A stretch of 35,091 bases of DNA from Gracilaria gracilis (Eukaryota > Rhodophyta > Florideophyceae > Gracilariales > Gracilariaceae). Shown piece after piece: positions 9,614 to 18,507 of the stretch. Each line of letters begins with the position of its first letter. Positions within the stretch are counted from its first letter, which is position 1. The stretch covers positions 1 through 35,091 of the forward strand of contig JARGSG010000073.1 of NCBI GenBank assembly GCA_030374805.1, in the 5' to 3' direction. A program made the translations under genes and the position numbers. The notes under the pieces are model-generated. The model did no database searches and was not told the origin of the DNA. It worked only from the letters and a program-made list of their open reading frames with translations.

Positions 9614-12600
9614 ATGGCAGCAGTTGTAGCAGCATCCGCCGGAGTGGTTGGCGCTTTGGTGGCTTTTTGTGACAAGGTTCCTGCTGTCGTAGACCGCTTG
9701 CGCGAACGCCAGGACCTCACCAGCGACAACCGCACCAAGCTGGATCTACTTCAACGCCATGTAGCAGATATTCGACGTCTGACCCCCACGCTGGAATCAG
9801 TTGTTGCAGATGACCCCATAATGGACACCATACTACATGCGCATCTCACAACCTTGGAGGAGGACTTTAAGGCACTCGAGAAGTGGCAGTCGCGAATAGC
9901 ATCTGCCAGATACACCGGTCGCGTCAATCGCATGAAGCAAATCTTAGATCGGTGTGAACAAAATGTGAACAAGTGCTTCGAGTTTCTAAGCGATAAAGTT
10001 GCATCGGTGTCCAGAGAGCTTCAACAACAGTCCATGAACCATGGATTTGTTCCCCATTGTAATGTGCCTCCGAACCCACCACGACTCATATTGGATTATG
10101 GCTCTACTTCAACATGCGAAGGCAAGCTGAAGGCCGCTGTATTGCAGGAAGGTAATTCCAGGATAGTTGGAGTGGTAGCCGTCGGGATGGGCGGTGTTGG
10201 TAAGACATGTGCACTGCGAGGCCTGGCGGGGGTTCAAGATATCAAGCGAAAGTTTACTGGAGGGGTGCTGTACATTCAACTGGGAAACCAGGCTACGTTA
10301 TCACAAGTCATAACAGGAATTGCTACATTGGTGCAACGTACTGGCAATGCATCTCTGGCCGAAAGGTTGAAGGGCTCGAAAGAGTTACAGGAAGCTGTAG
10401 ATGCTGCGTCGACTTGGTTCAAAAACCAAACATGCCTCTTGCTCATCGATGACATATGGCTGGTTAACGGCATTTCTACGACAGTGCCAAGAGTTCTGGC
10501 AACACTATTGAGCGAAAGCAGCCGCTTGGTGTATACAACAAGATCTCAGAAGCTCACGGATGCATGCGACGAATACATTGAGTTTAAAGCGCTGGAAACA
10601 TACAGCGACAAAGCGCGAGAAATGTTGATGGAACATGCGAAGTTCGATTGGAAAGTCTCCTTGGCCCAAAGGAATGAAGAAGCAGTAAGAGGTTTGCTGC
10701 GTATCTGCAACGGGCTTCCGGTGGCACTAGGAGTTGTGGGCGAGACGGTGCGAAGGGAGAGCAGGCAATGCAAGGATGACGTTGCACGCTCTTGGGAGCA
10801 TGTGTACGATCGGATTCTTTCAAAGGAACAAAGCATAGCGGATGGTGATGCAGAAGCCTACGGTTCGGTCAGGATGATTGTAGATTCGTCGTTGGACTTT
10901 TTGCAGTCTGATCGCGATGGCATTTCTTTCGGCAAGTTGTTTCGCGCTTTGTGTGTTGTTGAGAAGCAGCAGATGGTACCGATTCACATGTTACGAAACT
11001 TGTGGGGATTTTGCGATGTAGAGAGAACTGATGAAGTTGTGAAGGCGTTCGATGAGGTGAATCTGGTACGTAGGTTTAGGCTCAACTCACAAGTATTGGT
11101 TCAGTTGCATGATGTCATCCTCGATATCGCACTTCGAAAAGCTTCGGAAAGGTACGAGGTAAAGACATGCTGGCGATCACTCGTTGATAACTACATCGTG
11201 CACGAAAAGAGGGTGCCTGAGGAAGCACAAAAAGCGGAAGTGAAGGCACCATCGGAAGAAGAAGTTGTTGAGTCGCTTTCGAGAGAGAAGAGTGGTTTGA
11301 AGCGTTGGTACCCCGAACCGTGTTGCTACAACGTGAGCGGAAGCATTGATGAGAGCAGCGAGCAGCCAGCGGAAGAAGTTGAGCCAAGGGCGGAAATCGA
11401 GAACGGAAAGTGGGAATGGTGGAATATGCAAGGTGATGATTATATCCACGACAACGTGTGTCGGGCACTCCGGGGTGCGAGATACGAGAAGCAGCTTTTG
11501 TGGCTGTTATTGCAGCCGGAATGGATAGTGGGTCGTTTGGTAAACAACGGAATTTCGGCAGTGGAGCGCGATTTGAGTGTGGGAAAGAAGGTTGCGAAAG
11601 TTCATGAAGGTGGGAATGATGAATTGGTGAGGCACATGGAGATGGTTCGGAGAGCGGCTCGCATGGGTTGCACTTTTGTGTTGGAGAACAATTCGGTGAG
11701 AGAGGCTTGGTTTCAGATCCATGGAAGACTGTTGAGCTTCTCGACAGTGTGCGAGACAACGAAGCAGTTTGTTGCAGAGATGGAAGCACGTGCACCGAAG
11801 CCATGGGCCAAGGCGTCTGTGGGATTTTTGCAAAGAGCAAGTACGACTTCGTTGGACATTGTTACAGTTTATGGCGTTGCTTACTCAGTTCAAATGGATG
11901 AAGAGAGGCTTTCGTGTTGCTGGGTCGACGGGACGACGGTCGGAGTTACACAGTACAACTTTGCAAGCGGTTTTTCTGAAACACAACGACAGGAGTGCGA
12001 CGAAATTATGATGGACATGAATTACTATACGTCGCAGAACTGTGTTGAGTTATCATCGAATTTGAAGATAGTGGTGATCGGACTTCGGCATGGGGCGATA
12101 TGGATATGGAATACGGAAACGGGGCAGACAACGCAGAGTCGTAGATGTCATGATGATGAGGTATCGTGCGTTGCTGTCAGTGACGATGGCAGTTTGATAG
12201 CGTCGGGTTCCCTTGACGAAACTGTTCGTGTATGGGAAGCCAGCAGCGGATCATCTGTGGGACCCATGAGGCAGTCGCGTGGTTTTTGGGCGCGATGGAG
12301 GCGAGCGAGATCATATTGTTATGATATCTGTAGTGTGGGACACGCACTTGGTGGTCACACGGGTAGCATTGACTGCGTTGCGTGGAGCAGCGACGGGAGG
12401 CGTGTTGCGTCTGGCTCGAGGGACGGCACGATTCGTGTGTGGAATGTGGAGAGCAGAGAAGTTGTGGGGCAGGCGCTGGTTGGACACACTGACGATGTGA
12501 ATTGTGTGGCGTGGAGTGTGGACGGAAAGCGAATTGTATCCGGCTCGAATGACAGAAGCGTGCGCGTGTGGGATGTGGAAGGCGGACAGCAAGTGGGAGC

Positions 12601-13858
12601 GGCGCTGGTTGGCCACGGCGACTGGGTGCTTTGCGCTTCATGGAGCGCGGACGGCACACGTGTTGTGTCCGGCTCGAGGGACAGCTCCGTGCGCGTTTGG
12701 GACGTGAGCAGCGGACAGATTGTTGGACAGCCGCTCGTTGGTCACACGAATAGTGTGTATTGTGTGAGGTGGAACGGAAACGGAAGACAAATTGTGTCCG
12801 GATCATGGGACAGGAGCGCGCGAGTGTGGGCTCCGGGTGAGAGCGGAGAGAGCGTTGCACAGGCGCAGTGCGGACACACAGCACCGGTGAATTGCGTTAC
12901 GCTGAACCGAAACGAGACGCGTGCGTTGAGCGGTTCGGAAGACTGCACGGTTCGCATGTGGGATGTGCGAAGCGGAGCGGCGGTGGGAGAGGCGTTTGTT
13001 GGGCACACCGCTGCGGTGCGTTGTGTTGCGTGGAGCGCGGACGAGCGGCGGTTTGCGTCGGGCGGCGATGACAAGAGCGTGCGCGTGTGGGACGCTGACA
13101 GCGGCCGAGCGGTGGGGGAGCCGCTCGTTGGGCACACGGACTGGGTGCGTTGCGTAGCTTGGAGCGCCGATGGAAAACGTGTGGCGTCGGGCGGAGCTGA
13201 CAACAACGTGCGACTGTGGGATGTGGACAGCGGGCAAGCGCTGGGAGCGCCGCTGATTGGCCACGAGCACTGGGTGCGCAGTGTGGCGTGGAGCGCGGAT
13301 GGGACGCAGGTGGTGTCCGGCTCAGCAGACCACACGGTGCGCGTGTGGACGGTGCACAGCGAGCGGCGTTTGACACACACAATGTCGGCTCACGACGACG
13401 ACGTGTACTGCGTGGCGTGGAGCTACGACGGCAAGTGGGTAGTGTCCGGGTCGAGGGACAAAACTGTTCGCGTGTGGAATATGGCGAACGGAGAGGAGGT
13501 AGCGCGGCCGCTGCAGCACGACGAGTCGGTCGTGGAGGTGGGCCTGAACGAGGACGGGTCGTACGTTGTGTCGCGGGAAGGGTTCACAGGAAAGGGAAGG
13601 ATTTGGCGCGTGGGCGACGGTGCGTGCGTTGCGACGAGTGACGACGAGGCGTGGGGCGCCAAGCTGCGCGCGCTGCAGCAGCAGCGCCTTTCCACCTCCA
13701 GACACGCCCAGGGCTGGAGCGGGAGCCGTGCAGTGACGCATCGGCAGGCAGACGGCAGCGACGTGCGGCTCGGAACGAGCGACGGCTACGTGGATCGCTT
13801 CGGTGAGCTGTGGTACTCGGACTCCGAATTTGGGCACTGCAGAATAATTACGGAGTAA
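9614..13858 (+). CDS. NLR-type protein: HeLo/RPW8-like helical domain, NB-ARC, WD40 propellers
   Basis: The 1414-aa protein is one exon. The ATG at 9614 is chosen over an in-frame ATG 147 bases upstream because it has a perfect ACCATGG context. Residues 1-140 are helical, starting with a Gly/Ala/Val-rich segment (AAVVAASAGVVGALVAF) and then amphipathic helices, resembling the HeLo/RPW8 four-helix bundles of cell-death proteins. NB-ARC follows: P-loop GMGGVGKT (191-198), Walker B LLLIDDIW (275-282), LVYTTRS (305-311), GLPVAL (367-372), and LHD in the MHD position (498-500). After an acidic linker and a helical stretch (about 650-700) come about 12 WD40 units (roughly 816-1330) of the form GHT..V.CVAWS.DG..V.SGS.D..VRVWD. 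By family knowledge, the ATPase would switch between ADP and ATP states and oligomerise when the WD40 part senses a signal. The domain architecture is clear; the N-terminal assignment and the defence or death role are inference. Confidence 0.93.
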   Translation: MAAVVAASAGVVGALVAFCDKVPAVVDRLRERQDLTSDNRTKLDLLQRHVADIRRLTPTLESVVADDPIMDTILHAHLTTLEEDFKALEKWQSRIASARYTGRVNRMKQILDRCEQNVNKCFEFLSDKVASVSRELQQQSMNHGFVPHCNVPPNPPRLILDYGSTSTCEGKLKAAVLQEGNSRIVGVVAVGMGGVGKTCALRGLAGVQDIKRKFTGGVLYIQLGNQATLSQVITGIATLVQRTGNASLAERLKGSKELQEAVDAASTWFKNQTCLLLIDDIWLVNGISTTVPRVLATLLSESSRLVYTTRSQKLTDACDEYIEFKALETYSDKAREMLMEHAKFDWKVSLAQRNEEAVRGLLRICNGLPVALGVVGETVRRESRQCKDDVARSWEHVYDRILSKEQSIADGDAEAYGSVRMIVDSSLDFLQSDRDGISFGKLFRALCVVEKQQMVPIHMLRNLWGFCDVERTDEVVKAFDEVNLVRRFRLNSQVLVQLHDVILDIALRKASERYEVKTCWRSLVDNYIVHEKRVPEEAQKAEVKAPSEEEVVESLSREKSGLKRWYPEPCCYNVSGSIDESSEQPAEEVEPRAEIENGKWEWWNMQGDDYIHDNVCRALRGARYEKQLLWLLLQPEWIVGRLVNNGISAVERDLSVGKKVAKVHEGGNDELVRHMEMVRRAARMGCTFVLENNSVREAWFQIHGRLLSFSTVCETTKQFVAEMEARAPKPWAKASVGFLQRASTTSLDIVTVYGVAYSVQMDEERLSCCWVDGTTVGVTQYNFASGFSETQRQECDEIMMDMNYYTSQNCVELSSNLKIVVIGLRHGAIWIWNTETGQTTQSRRCHDDEVSCVAVSDDGSLIASGSLDETVRVWEASSGSSVGPMRQSRGFWARWRRARSYCYDICSVGHALGGHTGSIDCVAWSSDGRRVASGSRDGTIRVWNVESREVVGQALVGHTDDVNCVAWSVDGKRIVSGSNDRSVRVWDVEGGQQVGAALVGHGDWVLCASWSADGTRVVSGSRDSSVRVWDVSSGQIVGQPLVGHTNSVYCVRWNGNGRQIVSGSWDRSARVWAPGESGESVAQAQCGHTAPVNCVTLNRNETRALSGSEDCTVRMWDVRSGAAVGEAFVGHTAAVRCVAWSADERRFASGGDDKSVRVWDADSGRAVGEPLVGHTDWVRCVAWSADGKRVASGGADNNVRLWDVDSGQALGAPLIGHEHWVRSVAWSADGTQVVSGSADHTVRVWTVHSERRLTHTMSAHDDDVYCVAWSYDGKWVVSGSRDKTVRVWNMANGEEVARPLQHDESVVEVGLNEDGSYVVSREGFTGKGRIWRVGDGACVATSDDEAWGAKLRALQQQRLSTSRHAQGWSGSRAVTHRQADGSDVRLGTSDGYVDRFGELWYSDSEFGHCRIITE

Positions 13859-13889
13859 ATTGGGCGCGGAATAATTACAGAGAAATTGG
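13843..13889 (+). repeat. Short tandem duplication over the NLR stop codon
   Basis: AATAATTACGGAGTAAATTGG (stop TAA at 13856-13858) is followed after a few bases by AATAATTACAGAGAAATTGG. The second unit lies in the 3' UTR. This looks like a small local duplication that set or moved the end of the ORF. Confidence 0.6.
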
Positions 13890-14309
13890 CGTTAATTAAT
13901 CGTTTGCCCCGTATGCGCCACCGTTTCCCCATCCACACTTTACAGAACTTTACACCGTTAGTGAGTAACTTTGTGGTGGTAGATACTTTGATACTTTGGA
14001 CTACTTCTTACTCTGCACGTTGTGCTCAGTCAACCACGCAAGTCTCGTTGTCCGCCGTGCGAAGCATCCGAGTTGAGGCCGAGTTGAGGAACTGTAACGC
14101 GCCCCGCCGTCACTTGTCGCAAAATCTGCGTCGCCGGCGCCTGCCCGGCCGCCAAGTGCTTACGGCAGCGCCCTGCGCTCGCACTTTTCCCCCGAACTGC
14201 GAGTCGCGTACGTAGCGCAGCGGCTTGCGCGTACGCCGGTGGCAGTCCGTCACACGCCGCAGAACGGCGTGTAGATCAGCTTCATTGTCTCAAGTCTCTA
14301 TTTTGAAAC

Positions 14310-14315
14310 AATAAA
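14310..14315 (+). promoter_or_regulatory. Polyadenylation signal AATAAA of the NLR gene
   Basis: AATAAA lies about 450 bases after the stop codon and is the first canonical signal downstream. Cleavage would follow 10-30 bases later. Confidence 0.45.
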
Positions 14316-17148
14316 TCCGATATTCCTCTTCATTCCAACGTAGCCCTTGTCCATGATGACCGCCCATCACTAACGTTCAAAACCTTCTCCTTCTTAGTCT
14401 TTGTCCATGCCTCTTTATGAAATTCGAGGTTTTTCTTTACTGCTAGGTTTTCCTTTACTGCTACGGATTCTGGTTAGATCCAATCTACACGATAACGCTC
14501 ACACTTCCACATTTTGTCCGTAAAGTTTGTGCTTTGAATTTTTGGCCCCCTTCCTTTGAACACTGTGGTCGATTTAAGGGCAAGGATGAAACATCAGTTG
14601 CACACTGACAATACTGAAAGGTTTAAAAAACTTATTCTCTTCCGTTACATGTAAATTTTTAAAGAATTTGCCAATTCCCATGACTTAGTGTACAATAAAG
14701 TCTGTTTCAGAAAACCTGCCAGAAGTATTCCGAGATCTGTGAAAGGTTCCTGTCTTTATTCGAAATAAACGCGCGAGGGAGTCCCATGTTCCCCCGACTT
14801 TTCAACCATTCAAAGTGTTAAATAAAATGTTGAAACAGAAGATGAGCGATTCATTTCTACCACTTTTCTTCCAAGCGGAAGACCTAAACCTCTCTGATCT
14901 CTTAAAAAGATCCTCGAGCTTATTTCAGGTGAATTTCATCATGTTTATAACCCCAAGTTCTACAACTTCGTAGAAAGTATCAAAAACTGGGTGTTCTATA
15001 AGTGTGTCTTTATTCTAATCATCGTACTTGTTTACTGAAAATTAACTGATATCTTCTTGACAAGCTTTTTCAGTTTCTTGAAAAAACTTCAAGCCTATTT
15101 TCCGTGAGTTTTGGCAATTCTGTGGCGAATGCACGAGTATTTTGTAGTTGTTTTGGGGAGTTTAGCATTTGTGTACTAGCAACTAAAGTTGTATCCGTGC
15201 TATAGTTTATGTGATTACAAATGGGGCACCTATCTAGGAACGAAAGAGTTTATTAAAGGCTTTCGTGGGTGCGTAATGTGCAGCTCTTGTCTTGTATGGA
15301 ACAAAGACATGAAAAGTCAATGACAGTTCCGTATTCATCTTTGATCCTAATGAAAACGTCTCATTTGTGGTTTTGTACTGTTTGGTTTTGTATATGGGTC
15401 AAATTACGAGGACAAATTCAAAAAAAAAAAGCTCCTTCTAAAGAAACAATCGGGCAAACCGGCTATTTTTATCCATAGCACAGCAAGACTTGCTGAACTT
15501 AGTTCTCCAAAAACTATTAAAAACTACCGTTATGTGCTAAAATGGTCTTCTGCTATAATTTTGGCACTGTTGTTTCATCTTACTGTTTATAATGTATATA
15601 GGAAGAAGACAGTAGTTTAAAATTTAACTTTTTTTTATAGATTTTGACATAAAAATATGCGCGTTGTCACATTATGCATTTTTCTTACTCTCTAAAGTCG
15701 TACCGTGAATAAGATCACTACCCTACCAACAAAATAGATTTGAAGCCAAAGAGAACTCGCACGCAGCTCGTTACAAGACATATCGTAAAAGGCATCCAAA
15801 AAATTGCCATAAAGAGCAAAAATGCTCCCAAATCAAAATTTATAGTCTTAGAGTAAATACACTACTGACATACCTATTATTTTAAGTAAGTATTGCAACT
15901 AATAGGTTTGGTAATTCTAAATGATTACAGATTTATCGTCTTTTTGTAGTTGTCAGAACTTAGAACTGATAATTATCACAGTTTGTCTTCAAAAAATGTA
16001 AATAGTTGGCGTTTGGGCAAGCAAATAACGCAGAATTAGTTTTGTATCAATAAACGCACATTGTCTAGGAGCTTTGCAGGTTTTCTTTGCAAATTGGACT
16101 TTGAAAAGCCCTAATAACAGTGGGCATCACTTTAGACACACCCTAAGCACCAAAACCAAGAGTAGAAGCAGAACAAAAATCAAAAATAATGATATCTTGC
16201 TGCACTACATACAGCTCACAATCACTTAATGTGCGCTGTGGCTATTATATTGGGGATGCATTGGTCATATATTAAGACCATTTTTACAAGGGACTTTTGA
16301 TGCTTTGCCACAATTGACAATATTGTTCTCAGTTTCATTTTTAATGATGACAGTGTTGTCGACTTTGACACCAATAATTTTGTTTTTGCAAGCTGTACCA
16401 GATGAGTGTTAAAGGTGTACCAAAATAATGTTTTATTGCAAACTAAATGGTTTACAAAAACAGCAAATTAGGCTCTACTCGCATCATTCTTGAGTTTTAC
16501 TAACCGCATTTCTTGTTCAGGTTCTCATAGCATTCGGTGCTTTAGGGTGGTGTACTATCCCTGAAAATGTACACGGTACCAACGGTAGCAATTGTAAAGC
16601 ATTGACAAATTCAAGAAATTGCATCACATCACTCAACGTATACGCCCGAAAGTTTGTGCTAAAAGATAGACAAGGGAAAAGTGCTATATTCAATTTATTG
16701 AATTATTTTGAACCTACACTGTAAACTGAGATTACAGTGCTTACAGATTACAGTTAAAATCTCAAATTTACAAATTGTTGGAGCGAGGAACGGGAGCAAG
16801 ACCATACCACGTGTATCATGTCGGCATGTTTACTGCCACCTATGAACTGTATGTGGCTGATCTCCAAGATCTGTGCGGTACAAAGCTGCGATTGCTTGAA
16901 GGCGCGCTCACAACTCCTCGTGTTCGCCACTCTTCAGCCTTTCACCGCCGCCGTTCTTGGTCCGTACCCCTCCGCAGCTTCCCTTACCGAACTTTTTAGT
17001 GGTTTTTTTTCGATTTCCCTCCCACCCGTACCCATTGAGACTACATTTAGTCTTGTTCTATTGTGCAGTGGGGACAGACGACGAGAAACAGTCGTTCTGA
17101 AATTACAAAGAACGCACCTCATTTGTGCAATCTCCATTGCGAAAGAAC

Positions 17149-17169
17149 ATATCTCTACGGTAGAGATAT
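17149..17169. repeat. Perfect 21-base palindrome
   Basis: ATATCTCTAC-G-GTAGAGATAT: 10-bp arms around one central base. It could be a dimer-binding site or a cruciform. No nearby gene start is supported. Confidence 0.7.
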
Positions 17170-17403
17170 TGCAAAACTGCCACAAAACCGTTGGTTCCTT
17201 TGTCATAAACGTTTTCACTGCAGCCGTTGAGCGTAATACAACGACAGTGCTTTTCTACTTTTAGTTTACAACTTGCTGCAGGATCGTGAAGTGCTTGAAC
17301 ATTAGATGTTAAAATACTTTTCTTACGTTTTGAATCCCTGGTATTGTCCAAAAGACACTAAATTCCCGCTAGCTCCAGAAGTCTAATGTACCAGCACTTC
17401 TGG

Positions 17404-17563
17404 TAGATCTCCAGAACAGTAGAGCTACTGTCAACGCTACTTTTCTAGCTGAATTTCCCAATACTGGTTTTGCAAATTGGGCTAATGGCCAGTTTTTCTA
17501 GCCGGTAGGAGCTGTGCGATGAACCAAAGAAATATAGATGGATTGTACAATAACTCTAGAGAT
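17404..17563 (+). repeat. Dispersed hairpin repeat, copy B, with adjoining 33-bp repeat
   Basis: 17404-17520 matches copy A at 8053-8161: same first 19 bases and same closing GGAGCxxTGCGAT. The internal hairpin is less perfect here. Directly after it, 17531-17563 (AATATAGATGGATTGTACAA plus TAACTCTAGAGAT) recurs at 24422-24457 with a 2-base indel. The two blocks may be parts of one larger repeat family. Confidence 0.6.
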
Positions 17564-17565
17564 GA

Positions 17566-18302
17566 GAACGGGGAGGCGATTATCGATGGAATTTGTATTA
17601 CTGGTCTGTGTGTACGCGCCACTGACACCGATCAAAACGACTTGAGAAAGGCGCTATTGCTCAATATGGACTTGCTCTGAACTATGCTAGCACTTACAGA
17701 TAAAGTATTCTCGACCATTCTTTCCGCGATCTTGCATCGCACAGCAACTGCAGCGTTTCCTCGCCATCACTCACGCATTGAAATATTCGAGTGTGACGGG
17801 GCAATGTTCCCAAAGACTCGATGGAGTTGTTTTCTGCAGTATCTACGAAGGTAGTGAAGCTCGCTTGTTGAAGGAAAAGTATGGATGTTGTAAGTGGATT
17901 TATTTGAACGAGAGTGAGCGGAAGGATGATCTAATTTGCGCTCAGCGGAGCTACTGAGCTACGCTGGATCTGCCACCTCGTCGCCGTCGTTTTGCTGCGT
18001 CGCCGCCGTCGATCGCGTTTTGTTCCTCTCTCACATCACGCGCTCAGCGGCAACAAACTCTTCGTGCTGAGAGCGCGCACGATGAGATGCTTGAATCAAC
18101 CTGTAAGACAAGCGTCCCGCCGACTGATCTTTGTGCGTGTGCAACGTGGGGCCACCCTTGGTCACCGTCTATGAACTGGCCAGCCATGCGGACGTGGCTT
18201 CCGTGTACACGTTCGCAAGGAGACACACTTGTGCCCCGTGCCATATTATGTGATTTGTCCAGGGGCCGGCCCTTTACCTTGAACAGACCAAAAAGTGCAT
18301 AA
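17566..18302 (+). pseudogene. Coding-like relic, family not recognised
   Basis: Three open blocks look like broken protein code. Block 1 (17566-17680) reads EAIIDGICITGLCVRATDTD and further to a TGA. Block 2 (17691-17957, 88 codons open, no ATG) reads QQLQRFLAITHALKYSSV, then RLDGVVFCSIYEGSEARLLK and EKYGCCKWIYLNESERKDD. Block 3 (to 18302) is Arg/Ser-rich in the same frame after the TGA. Block 2 begins just after ACTTACAG, which looks like a 3' splice site, so blocks 1 and 2 could instead be exons. I do not recognise the protein. Composition is clearly less AT-rich than the flanks. Confidence 0.35.
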
Positions 18303-18495
18303 TTTTAACGAAAAAATACCAAAATTTCAGGTTGAAGATTGCACCCAATGTTTTTGGCATGTAATGTACGTAAGAATTACTACGTCGTGTGGCTAGGATT
18401 GCAAAAAATAGAAGCTTAGTCACTTCAACATCTAATTATTCATGGGCTCTATGTTCGCACCGTCTTCATAATTATGTCTTTGTCTTTCATAATGC

Positions 18496-18501
18496 TTTAT
18501 T
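18496..18501 (-). promoter_or_regulatory. Polyadenylation signal of the membrane-protein gene
   Basis: Minus-strand AATAAA starts 7 bases after the stop codon at 18508-18510, giving a very short 3' UTR. Confidence 0.5.
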
Positions 18502-18507
18502 ATTATG

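Larger units (their letters stand above)
13893..17403. other. Long AT-rich spacer
   Basis: Apart from the NLR 3' UTR, this 3.5 kb has no frame I can support. Two plus-strand ORFs (15269-15478 and 16818-17264) show no domain or compositional support. It contains poly-A runs (15420-15430) and the perfect palindrome at 17149. Confidence 0.6.

Noticed and set aside
12177..13837. Several 150-235 codon minus-strand frames under the WD40 array
   Set aside because: Shadows created by the repeated GTGCGCGTGTGGGA-like codons of the sense strand.
16818..17264. A 148-codon plus-strand frame
   Set aside because: No domain or composition support; it runs through the perfect palindrome at 17149.
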